This document shows, in pieces, positions 41,301 to 51,200 of a stretch of 64,000 nucleotides of DNA. Source of the stretch: Paragordius varius. Lineage: Eukaryota > Nematomorpha. Below the pieces are notes generated by a model that was not told where the DNA came from, ran no database searches, and saw only the letters and a program-made list of their open reading frames with translations. Numbering within the stretch: the first letter of the stretch is position 1; each line of letters starts with the position of its first letter. A program made the translations under genes and the position numbers. The DNA lies in NCBI GenBank assembly GCA_964247055.1, contig OZ176051.1, positions 7,440,001-7,504,000 on the forward strand, given 5' to 3'.

Positions 41301-44300
41301 TAATGATGATAATTTGGTAGGAAACAGTATAGGTATTTAAATAATTAAAACAATATTGCAATTATTTAAATGTGGTTGGGTTTTTGAACATTTTCCAAAT
41401 ATAGGTTTCTGTCCATGATTAGGTCAATGAACAATGTTTAATACATATGTAGCGACAAATTTTGTTGGGGTTAGACTCGATGTGTTTCTCTAATCATTTT
41501 ATATTCACTTAATACTAATTATATATATAATTAAAAATTTAATCTCTGAAACATAATATTTAAAATATACAAGGGTAAAAACTTATCATAGTTGACGATT
41601 AAAGTAGCTCAAAAATAATAGTTAAATAGTTTTTATATTTATCAAATCATGTCATCCCCGAACTTTTGCGGTTTGTGTTTTTGATTTATTATGTCTAGAT
41701 TCCTAAAATAAAGCAATGATAATCATGTAATGATAAAAATTATACGCTTTATTTTGAACTTTTAAGATTCGGTAACAATCTCGATTTAACTTTCAAACAG
41801 CACAAATAAAATAAGTTTACAAGCCGTGCCAGTAAAGTGTTAAAGAGTTGGCATGGTTGATTTCAAATACCGATTATTAGTAAATCATATAGTCGTAAAC
41901 ATTTATGTCAACGCAATCAACCTTTACCATAATTGATTATTTACTTTGTGATCACCCTAACAAAAGGGTAGTAGCTTCTTTCTTGCTTTTTTGCGGAATA
42001 ATTTGAAAAAAATAAAAATTTTAAACGGTAAATATAAAGTATAGATATGATAAATTTTGAAACATATCAGGAGAATATGGTATCATTATGTAATTTACAA
42101 ACCGTTAAGCCATTTTCTTAATTGATATAAATTTAAAAACGATATCTTTTATAAATAATTTGAACTCAAAGAATGTGAAGAATTGATTTTTATTAAACCT
42201 AAAAGAAATTTGTAATATAATGATAAAGGATAATTAAATAGAATTAAATGGAAGAATAAATATAAATTATAAACGATATGTGAAACCCTTCGTCAATAGT
42301 AATCGCAGACTAGTTTCGTGCTTGTTAGCACTCATCAGTACGACACAACTATTTGACTTGGGGTTTTCACATATCGATTTCGTATAGAGTTAATTTTCAG
42401 TTTATTTTCAAATTTTCAGTTTAATTTTCATAAATTCCATTAAATTTAATTTAAATTCGTATAACCAACTGCATTTATACCAAAATTGCAAAGTTGGATA
42501 TATATACGAAATCGATATGTGAAAACCCCAAGTCAAATAGTTGTGTCGTACTGATGAGTGCTAACAAGCACGAAACTAGTCTGCGATTACTATTGACGAA
42601 GGGTTTCACATATCGTTTATAATTTCTATTTATTCTTTCATTTAATTCTATTTAATTATCCTTTATCATTATATTACGGATTTTAACAACTGTTATTACA
42701 AAAACATAACCAATCCGTTGTTTACCATTACTAAAAGAAATTTATTGTCAATTTTCTATTATATCATTTTCTGGGTTGGGCGAATGCTTTTTCTTTCTTA
42801 TATTCGCGTATTTTTATAAATATGAACTCAAGCATGATTTACAAAGAGTGATACTTCAAAATTTAATTTGGTTTATACAAAACTAAATTAAAATAACTTT
42901 CTCGGTTATTATGTAATCGTTTTAAATTTATATTAATAAATCGTATTATTTATAGCGCGAATAATATTTTTCCTAAAAGGGACTCGTGAAAATAAAATGG
43001 CTTATTTGACATAAATAATATTTACATGCACGCATTCAACAAGGCTAGTGTCAAACACATTTTATCACAGAAAATTATTAAAAAAACATATTTATCTTTT
43101 CTTACATCTTTCAACGAATAACAATTCAGATTTTTTAGTTTATGGAATTTAATTTTACCCCTTTTTTGCATAATAAGGTGTATGGGCTGAAAATAAAATA
43201 TGGTCTGTGATGCTCGACATAAAATCCAAAGATGCTTGGCCTAATAATAATAGTTTGGTTTCGAACAAAGCATCGCTAGATGGTGATGTTTTATGTGACA
43301 TGCATAATGTCGGCATTCATGAATCAAGAAATAGTACCTCCACATCAGAAAATTCGACTACCCTTGATAGTGATATCGATATACGCGTCTCACAAAGTGA
43401 CAGTCGCGAATCTAATTCTATGACAGAATCTGAATCGGCGAAATCAACTAGCCCAGAAGAGTTAGAAAATGTTACAATGCCCCTTGATAAATCTTTACCC
43501 TATGTTATAATCAATGAAGTGGAAAAAATAACTTTTAACGGTCAGGACAACGGCGTGTCAGACTTATTATTAGTAAATAATGAATTGGAACAATCGATAA
43601 TGCCGCCAATAAATTTTAGCATTGATATGAGCTTGATTGAACGATACAAGCGAATAATTACGCATGGGGGTATGGGTATTAATAATTTTCAACAAAATAT
43701 TGTTATTGTTTTTAGATTATCAAATAAAATTTATTCGTAAAGAAAATTTTTTGGAATATGCTGTATACTATATAAAAAATTAAATGAATGTAATGTATAA
43801 AGCGGCTTGGGGTTGATAAAATATGCCAACCGATTTTTTTGTAACCAATTTTGCAAATATTTTTATTTATCGCATTTTCACATAATTTTTTATATATAAT
43901 AGGTTATTTGCCAAATGAAGAATTTCTTATACCTATTTTACTATTATCTGGTAATTTGCTACCGGCAAAATCGTTAGCCAATTATGAAGGCATAATGGAA
44001 AATTTATTTTTGTGAGTTTTTAATCATTTCTTATACTTTATTAATTTTTTTATTTATATTATAAAATTACAAAATTTTAGTTACATAATCAAAACACTAA
44101 GCATACTGGTTCATGATGAGTATGTGCTTGTTTTTTTCGAAGGTCCGACAGAAAGTTTGCCACCCTATCGATGGCTTTTGCGATATCACACATTGTTTTT
44201 CGAAGATGAGTATATATATAATTATAAAAAAATATTTTTTGAATGCAATTGTTATTATTAATACAAATTATGATAAAATTTTAAATGAAATTAATTTAAA

Positions 44301-45511
44301 ACATAATAGCATATGCTTATAAAATGGAGAAAATTTGTAAGTCAGTTAAATTGATACAAGACTTGTCGTATATGACCAAATATTTTGTTTTTTATAAACA
44401 TCATTTAATATATTTTGAAAACAAAACTAATTAATTAAAGTTGATTTGCCTTTAGATGGCAGATCTAATATATGATAATACGATTTACGATTCAAATTAC
44501 CCTCGAACAATTCAAATTTACCCTTGAACAATTCAACCCTAAAAATAAGTTAGGTGTTTCGGGCTTAACATTATTAATATGAAATATATCTTTATGGCTT
44601 AGTTTATTATTTTTTAGGTTTTATTTTAATTTTAAACATTTTATTTTTACAAATATAGATAAATATGGCTAATTTTTAATCTTAACACATAATTTATTTT
44701 GGAGTGAATTTAAATTTTTCGAGGGTGAATTATTGTTCAATGGGGAATTTGAAGTGTAAATGGTATATAATAACGTTGAAAATTATAATATATATATTTC
44801 AGATCAAATAACCTTAACCAAAGACGTCAAACTGTATTTGATAAATTTACAGCTTTTCGTTTTGGAAATGGTTGTATCGAACTCAATGCAATAAAGCCTA
44901 ACATTGATTTTCACAAAAAGTTCAGTATAAACACCATACAAAATATTCAAAGGTAAGTGGTATTTGATATTAATAATTTCCACTAATTTATAGTCGAAAA
45001 TGAGTCCTATATCATCAATTAATGTTTATTGATTTGGTGTTACCGTTATCAAAAATATTATTTTGTTATACTATATAAAAATTTCATATATTTATAGTCT
45101 GGGAAAAAAATTACGCGCTTTCTATATTGTCAATCCGAGCATTTGGATACGATTAATGTGCACGTTGAGTAGACCATTTATACGGTTATTAAATTTTTTT
45201 AGATTTTATCTATATTTTAACATTTTCGTTAAACTGTATTCGAAATTGATATAATTTTTGAAACGTATAACTAGTTTCCGAATTTAAATCCTTGTTACTC
45301 TATTTTATTTAAACATATATTAAAATTTTGTTTTGTTTTAATATTTTTTATCATGCTAGAAACTAAAAAAATAATTTTACTTTTCTATTACACTGTCGCA
45401 TAGATATCAATTATATCAGATTGAGATTAAATTTTTTTATTGAGTATTTAGATTGGGCGATTGTAGATTTCCCATTTTTAGCCTTTTTGCAAATAATTAT
45501 TTTTATCCAAT
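33856..45511 (+). CDS. PRUNE: PRUNE-type DHH/DHHA2 phosphoesterase fused to BCH domain
   Basis: Exons: 33856-33990, 34135-34328, 34483-34588, 35889-35982, 36569-36730, 37030-37124, 37589-38017, 40244-40376, 40463-40872, 40945-41332, 43178-43669, 43903-44011, 44081-44209, (44803-44952), 45098-45184, possibly 45420-45511; junction phases agree throughout. The first seven encode the DHH and DHHA2 domains of the exopolyphosphatase/phosphodiesterase PRUNE: GNSACDLDSVVSA (metal-binding DxD), VDHN, IIDHHKKS, VGSCSTLVAD, the substrate-closing LDTICLD, and the DHHA2 end. The next exons give a Ser/Asn/acidic linker with LWGDG. Then follows a CRAL-TRIO-type BCH domain (ERYKRIITHGGY, NYEGIMENLFFYIIKTL, LGKKLRAFYIVNPSIW, TLSRPFI). 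This is the architecture of vertebrate PRUNE2. The first exon(s) with the start codon and the exact C-terminus were not found. Confidence 0.8.
35511..35821. mobile_element. TA-flanked MITE, complete copy
   Basis: Termini TACCATTTACAGTTCAAATT and GAACTGTAAATGGTA are inverted repeats, flanked by TA. The left subterminal region contains about four 20-21-bp repeats of the type AACAATTCAAATTCACCCT, and the right end one or two in inverse orientation. The interior is AT-rich and non-coding. It lies in a PRUNE intron. Other copies in the window are at 1, 44478, 59371, about 60560, 62646 and, more distantly, 50634. Confidence 0.9.
39231..39276 (+). other. possible alternative terminal exon of PRUNE
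   Basis: After the acceptor TTTTAG an open stretch in the phase left by the exon ending at 38017 would read ECFKSGTSTTGCRKIWH and then TAA. If used it would end the protein after the DHHA2 domain, giving a PRUNE1-like form; if skipped, splicing to 40244 yields the BCH fusion. No homology supports it beyond the splice site and phase. Confidence 0.2.
42294..42355 (-). ncRNA. type I hammerhead ribozyme, antisense to PRUNE
   Basis: Exact inverted copy of the ribozyme at 42534-42595, in the left arm of the palindrome. It would be active only in minus-strand transcripts. In a plus-strand transcript this arm can instead pair with the right arm and hide the ribozyme. Confidence 0.9.
42534..42595 (+). 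ncRNA. type I hammerhead ribozyme, sense to PRUNE
   Basis: The conserved core is complete: CTGATGA at 42551-42557, stem II GTGCT/AGCAC (42558-42562, 42567-42571) with loop AACA, then GAAA at 42572-42575 and cleavage triplet GTC at 42579-42581. Stem I is open-ended: GTCGTA pairs with TGCGAT, an internal loop follows (TTGT/TA), then CAAATAG pairs with CTATTG with one bulged A. Helix III is minimal (AC-TA-GT), like the dimer-dependent hammerheads of Penelope-like elements and metazoan retrozymes. It is on the coding strand of PRUNE, so it would be in the pre-mRNA intron. Confidence 0.9.
44478..44765. mobile_element. TA-flanked MITE copy in PRUNE intron
   Basis: Diverged copy of the family at 35511-35821. 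The left end reads ATTTACGATTCAAATTACCC, with two further CAATTCAAATTTACCC-like repeats; the right end reads GGGGAATTTGAAGTGTAAAT before GGTATATAA. It lies just upstream of the candidate cassette exon at 44803. Confidence 0.8.
44803..44952 (+). other. candidate 150-nt cassette exon inside the BCH domain
   Basis: Bounded by ATTTCAG and AG|GTAAGT, in phase with both neighbours, and exactly 50 codons long. Homology predicts direct joining of 44209 to 45098: the encoded YHTLFFEDDLGKKLRAFYIV aligns almost without gaps to BNIP2/caytaxin. Including this exon inserts 50 residues (beginning SNNLNQRRQTVFDKF) in the middle of the fold. Strong splice sites on both sides make it a plausible alternatively used exon. 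Confidence 0.55.
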
Positions 45512-45879
45512 AGAAAAGATATTTGGGACAAAACATATTTCATTCCAAATAAGCACGAATTGCTTAAACAAATCAACATCAATCCCAATCTCTTACCTCT
45601 TTGATCATTATGTTTTAATTGGGCCTTACAGTATTATCCTATACATAGTATTAAGTGTATTTACATTTTAAAATAAGTATAGATTATCGTGAAATTATTT
45701 TGAATTATATTAAAAATCAATGTAGCAACTCTAACATCCTATAAATAAAGATAACTTTTTTCAAATAAAAATCAGGGTATGCATCAATCACATAGTGTCA
45801 TATAAAGATCATATGTATAGGTTGGATATAATTTAAACATATCATTTAGTTTTCGGTATCATAAAGGGTCACATTGTAC

Positions 45880-46330
45880 CTGGTAAGGCATATTGACCGA
45901 TTTTTTTGGTAAAAACTCATGTAATGATGAAAGTACATCAAGTATAGATTTTATTCAAAGTATGGTACATTGGCCTATACACATTTTGCTCATCTCTTAG
46001 TAATATATGAATGCCGGGCTAAAAACTGATTGACTTTTGTGGACCATTCGTCAAATTACTTTCGTGTAAAAACTTTGCTGTTTTGCGAGGGTGTGCCACA
46101 TTGATTTCGAAGCGAATTAAGGTGTCTTTAACTGATTTTACCGATTGAGATAAATTATTTTTTATGTATCGGAATCACTATGCCATTTTTTATGGATTAT
46201 TTCCGTTTTTCGATTGCATATTTTTAATTAGGTATCGTTAGCCATAGTGTTGTGTATTTAAAATTTCACGGGACTTAGTTTTTAATACACAATTCCACTC
46301 TGGTCTTACCAGTTGCAAAGCATAATCTTG
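45880..46330 (-). mobile_element. decayed mariner fragment
   Basis: On the minus strand the end reads AKCV then an aligned ANVPYFE, matching the mariner C-terminus xxRWxKCVxANGxYFE. Sequence to the right parallels the mariner copy at 17290-17640 at low identity. Heavily mutated. It lies beyond the 3' end of the PRUNE gene. Confidence 0.55.
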
Positions 46331-48112
46331 CCAAAGCGTTTTGGGCCTTATTGTTGATAGAAGGGCTCAGCAAGATAGGTAAGATTTCTTCGCTTTGGAT
46401 TTACATAAAATATTAATGTGTTTATAAAATGTCTACTACATTATAGGGATAATCATCGCCAATGCTATTATCAAAATTTTTGTAAATTTAATGTGTTATT
46501 TGGTGTAAATACGGCAAAAATCTATGACGAGATTTAGGTTGTATCGAAAAAATGGATTATATACAAAATATGAAACATACTTTTTATATTTAAGAGATTT
46601 GGAAATGTAAATTTATATCTCATAAACGCATTTTATCAAAAAATCAATTTGAGACCGCAATTAATATCTATCCATATCTGAAAAGATTAAAAATGTACTT
46701 TTATATTTTAAATAAAAGTGAAACAAAATTAGAAATTCCGGTTCTAAAAAGTTTTTTATTTTTGATTTTTAAAAATGCTAATGATCCGATATCTTATTTA
46801 CCAAGTCTCCATTATTTTAGCACTTCTCATAATATAAGTAGAATATTTTTATTTACAAATATAATATTTAACATACATAAGGATTTGCATAAAATGGAAG
46901 AATTGGTTTACATATGTAAGATGTGTAAAGTATTATATACTAAATTTATATGGGTGTCAAAATTTTCTAAAAGCAATTTGATTTTATAGGGTAAAAAGTG
47001 ATGCGCATGATTAGATGGTGTGTATAACAAAAAAAATATATATCATACATTTGAAATGAAATATAGTGGTTGGTCACATATACAAAATATTTCTCATAAT
47101 TAATTCAAAACACTCTAAATAAAAATGAATGTAAAGTTTATCTATACTAAACGATTATAAACTAAAATTAAATCAATCAATCACATATGTAATAAAGTGT
47201 ATATAATTGAGCAGTCAAAAGCAGGACACTGTAAATTTGCAATGGAATCAATATTTTGGTACTGTAAGGGTAATTTCTACATAAAACATAACAAATTATA
47301 TAAAACAAAGTTTAAATTATGAAAATGATGTTTTAATGACTAAAAAACTATAAAACTCTATATAACAATTTTTAGGATAAAATTATAGAAAATATCATTT
47401 AACAAAGTTAAATGCCTTATAATCTTTGACCGCAAAAATATTAAAAAAGCTTAAATTTTTTACTTTTGAATCACAATATGTGACAACATTTGATTTATAT
47501 TAAATTTTTGGGTGCTTTCAAGTACCCCTGTCAAATCATAAATATGCAAAGAAAAAAGACATGTATATCAAAACCCGGCAAAAAACGCTCGCCCATAATA
47601 TCGTTAGACTTTGTGTAAATTATATTCTTTAAAATTATATATAAAATCTTATTTATATGAATTTTTTTATATTTTAAAATGCATATGCCTTTTAGAAATT
47701 CTTTAGTTCAATAGTAACAAAAAATGATTTTTATTGAAATACTAAAAATTGCGAATACAGCACCAAATTCAATTATATGTTTTCAAACTTCTGAATCGGG
47801 GTTATAAAAAAATTAATTGGAAACATTTTTTATTATATGTTTATCAATCAAATTGTTAAAAGGCCAAGGTAAAAAAGCTCCAATAGTATATTCGAGTAAT
47901 CCCATTTTATTTTTTCAAAAAAATCCGCATATTAAAAATTAATTTTGAATTAAAACTTTAGAAACTATATTTATCACTTAAAGTTTATGAATAATTATAA
48001 AATTATAGTTTGAATTATTTCCGTTATTCAGAAATAACCAAATTAACAATCGATCTCAAAATTTAGTAGCTATCTTCATGCGTAATGTAATATATACCTA
48101 ATATATACAGAA
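46331..48112. other. intergenic region, no gene seen
   Basis: AT-rich sequence between the mariner relic and the last putative GABP-beta exon. Short open stretches (for example 46693-46989) lack family resemblance or clear splice context. Confidence 0.45.
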
Positions 48113-48207
48113 TTAATCTATTATAGTTGCATCTATAGTATTGTTTTGAACATTGGATGTTGCTAATGATTGATTTGGCCTTTGATTTGTTATTACTTTA
48201 CCTTCAT
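48113..48207 (-). other. possible alternative last exon of GABP beta
   Basis: After the acceptor TTGTCATAG, an open stretch reads [20 protein letters not shown] and ends TAA at 48113-48115. It is in phase with a donor at 48877/48876 (ACAA|GTTATT) inside the preceding exon. Without that splice the preceding exon ends at its own TAA (48869-48871). Composition resembles the rest of the protein; there is no independent homology. Confidence 0.4.
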
Positions 48208-51200
48208 CTATGACAAAATATGTTAATCTTTATTTTATAGAATGAATATTTTGCACAATAATTTAATATGTAAGAAATAAAAAGTAAAATGCTTTTTATA
48301 ATTTGCGGCTTAAAGGCAATTACGAGAGAACTTATATTGTAAATTTTGGGGTAAATTATTTAAATTTGTTATTTTAATATAGTCGCCTAAACCTGATTTT
48401 ATCAAAAGTTAAATAAACTACGAAAACCTTTTGTTATTAAATTTTTTTGAGAAAATAGTTCAAAAACATAAACGGAAACTGTAGCCTCTGTTTCAGTAAA
48501 AGCAATAAAATGCCTTGCCTTAAACTTATAATTTGTTAAAAAAGTAAACTTTTTTACATTGTTTATATCCCAGGCGCATTTATATAAAATATCAATAACA
48601 GTTTTTTTAAAAGCCAAGTGCTTTTTTAATTTTAAAGCGCTGATGTATTACATTTTGTACCGAATATATTAGGGCAAAAACTTAAAATGACTCGTAAAAC
48701 CTCTAATATTATAATTAAAACCATGATTCTAAATACATATATGACACATCCTCATTTACGCATACTGTTTAAAAAAAAATTTACAAACACAATTTTTCCT
48801 ATTGAAATACTCTAAAATCTTAAAATTCCAAAAAATGTTAAACCTAAGTAAATATTCTTAAAAATTAATTAATAACTTGTTAAGATGTATGAAGTGGTTT
48901 TTGCAACAACGCTTTCTCTTTTTGGATTTATTGGTCTTATGACATGCGATATTATATTGGGGTGATTGGTTGTCACTGACGATAGGGTTATTGGATTTGA
49001 TTGAACTGCTGCTTTCTGTGTTTATAATGAATATTATTTTCTCAAATGATGAGTAAAATTATAAAGACAACACATACAAAAGAAAAGATTATTATTATTT
49101 TCAAAAAAAACCATATATTTTTGATACCCATTTTATATAAACTTATATGATTTTAAATTTGTGAAATATGAAATTGATTTATTACCTATTCGAATCTCTA
49201 TTCCTTTTTTTTCATCCCCGAAAACGATAAAGGTTATGTTAAATCAGGGAAAACAATATATTTTTTTAGAAATGAGAATTAATATTTTATATCATTAAAA
49301 TATGAAATAAACGTATTACATAAATAGTTCCGTATTTAAAAACAGATAGAGTTTGAAAAATATTTAAAAATGGTAAATTTTAAAAAATTTAATTAAATTC
49401 ACTTTATTGACAATGACATAGTATTGTTGTGGTCCCGATTTCGTAGTTGCGTTTATTTGGTTATTATTTTGTTGACAATTTAAACCACCCGTTATATTGT
49501 GTGCGGAATTAACCGTAACGGTTTGGTGAGTAGATTTTAAGCGTTTATTTGACAGGGGAGCCGGTTGGCTGTTAAATACATTTGTTGTTAATAATGGTGA
49601 TGATGTTGTAATAATACATTGGTCCATAGCTGTCGTAAAACTTATAACATGATGTTGTTGATTATGTGGCATAGGTAAAGCCTTTAAAGGCGAATTTGAA
49701 GGGGGAGTCATTATTGTCGAATTGGTATTATTATTGTTACTGTTTAGTTCTTGTTCCAACGATTGCAAAAATAATTGTGCTTCACTAATGTTTGTTTGTA
49801 TGGTAATGTCATCTAACATATCTTGATCCTCGATGGATACTTTGAGTTTTTCATCAAGACCGCCACCGCCAATAAATTCTTGTTTAATATGAGAAACTGT
49901 TGAGTCATCATTTGGGGATGAATCCACCATAAAAGTTTCATTGACAAATTCGGTTTTAACTGTATTATGAGTAGTACTTATATTTGATGATAGCAAAGCT
50001 TGGTTAGCTGTAGACATCAATGTTGTATTTACAATTTTATTATTATTGCCGGAAAAGTTTGATGGATAAACCATAATTTTATTGGTGTTGGGTAGTATGC
50101 CCTTAAGACCAAACAGTGTGGTTTGATTTTTGTGACTACGTGTAGCAAGTAAGTTTGAGGGGGATATAAAACGATACGTAGAGTTACTATTATTAGATAC
50201 TGCTAAAACATTATTTGACAAATGAGATGCTGTGTTGTTTTGAACTAACAATCTTGGAGTAGTTATCCCATTGTTGCCAACGGCAGAATTTGTTAGTAAG
50301 CTAAATTTATTATTTTTACCATGTAAAACGTTAGAATTCATAGGTCGAAAACAGTTATTTAATCCATATTGATGTTGGTGTAACAATTGTTGATGGTGTG
50401 AAGGATAAAAATAGCCATTTCTTTTATTAATATTGTTTGCGGAGGGATTATTATGGCTCATTAATAAGCTGTAAGGATACGACGGTCTTATTCCATAATG
50501 ATAATTTGGATTTAAAATAGTGTTGAATCCGCGTTCATCAGAACTTATGACTAGCTCCTCACCGCCATTCTGCTGTAAGTGATTGCTTTGGTTCTGTTCG
50601 GCATTCTTAAAATTATATCATCATGCAATATATATATATCATTTACATTTCAAGAATGTCCTTCACTTCTAGTTATCCTAAAACATTAGAGTGTTCTTGA
50701 ACATTTCAAATTGGCCCTTAAACATTTTTTTTCCGTATAAGCAAAATTTTTGCAAATATTATTTAATTTTCAATTAACATTTTTAATTTTATGACAAATT
50801 TTTTGTTTCAAACCCATTTTTTTGATATTCGATAACATAATTCAGAAAATTTTTAATTTAATAGGTTTTAAAACCTTATTAATATTAAAATAATGTTAAA
50901 AAATACAGAAAAAACTACTGTTTTTGAGATAAAAAGATTTAAAAAATAAAATAAAATGGAAAAATGATAGGATAGATGTATGATACATCTAAAAAAAATA
51001 ATGTTTGAGGATTGCTAAAGACCAACTTAAAGTATTAAAGGGCACCTTTGAAGCGCAAATGGTATACGTACATTAAAATTGAAACGTCCTTTTTATAAAA
51101 TTAGGCGCTTTAATGCGTTTAGTATAAGATGGCAAAATAAAAATCTACTTTATCTCATAGTTAATAATTGATTATATTGTAGGAAACAAAATTCATCTGT

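Larger units (their letters stand above)
42213..42676. mobile_element. 464-bp palindromic element with paired hammerhead ribozymes
   Basis: Two 174-nt arms (42213-42386 and 42503-42676) are inverted copies, identical through the central part and with about two mismatches near the outer ends. They are separated by 116 nt of AT-rich spacer. Within each arm a 103-nt cassette (42274-42376; 42513-42615) is itself bounded by the short inverted repeat CGATATGTGAAA/TTTCACATATCG and contains one hammerhead ribozyme. No ORF is present. It sits in the PRUNE intron 41333-43177. It could be a MITE, a head-to-head retrozyme, or a remnant of a Penelope-like element, whose terminal repeats often carry hammerheads. 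Confidence 0.9.
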
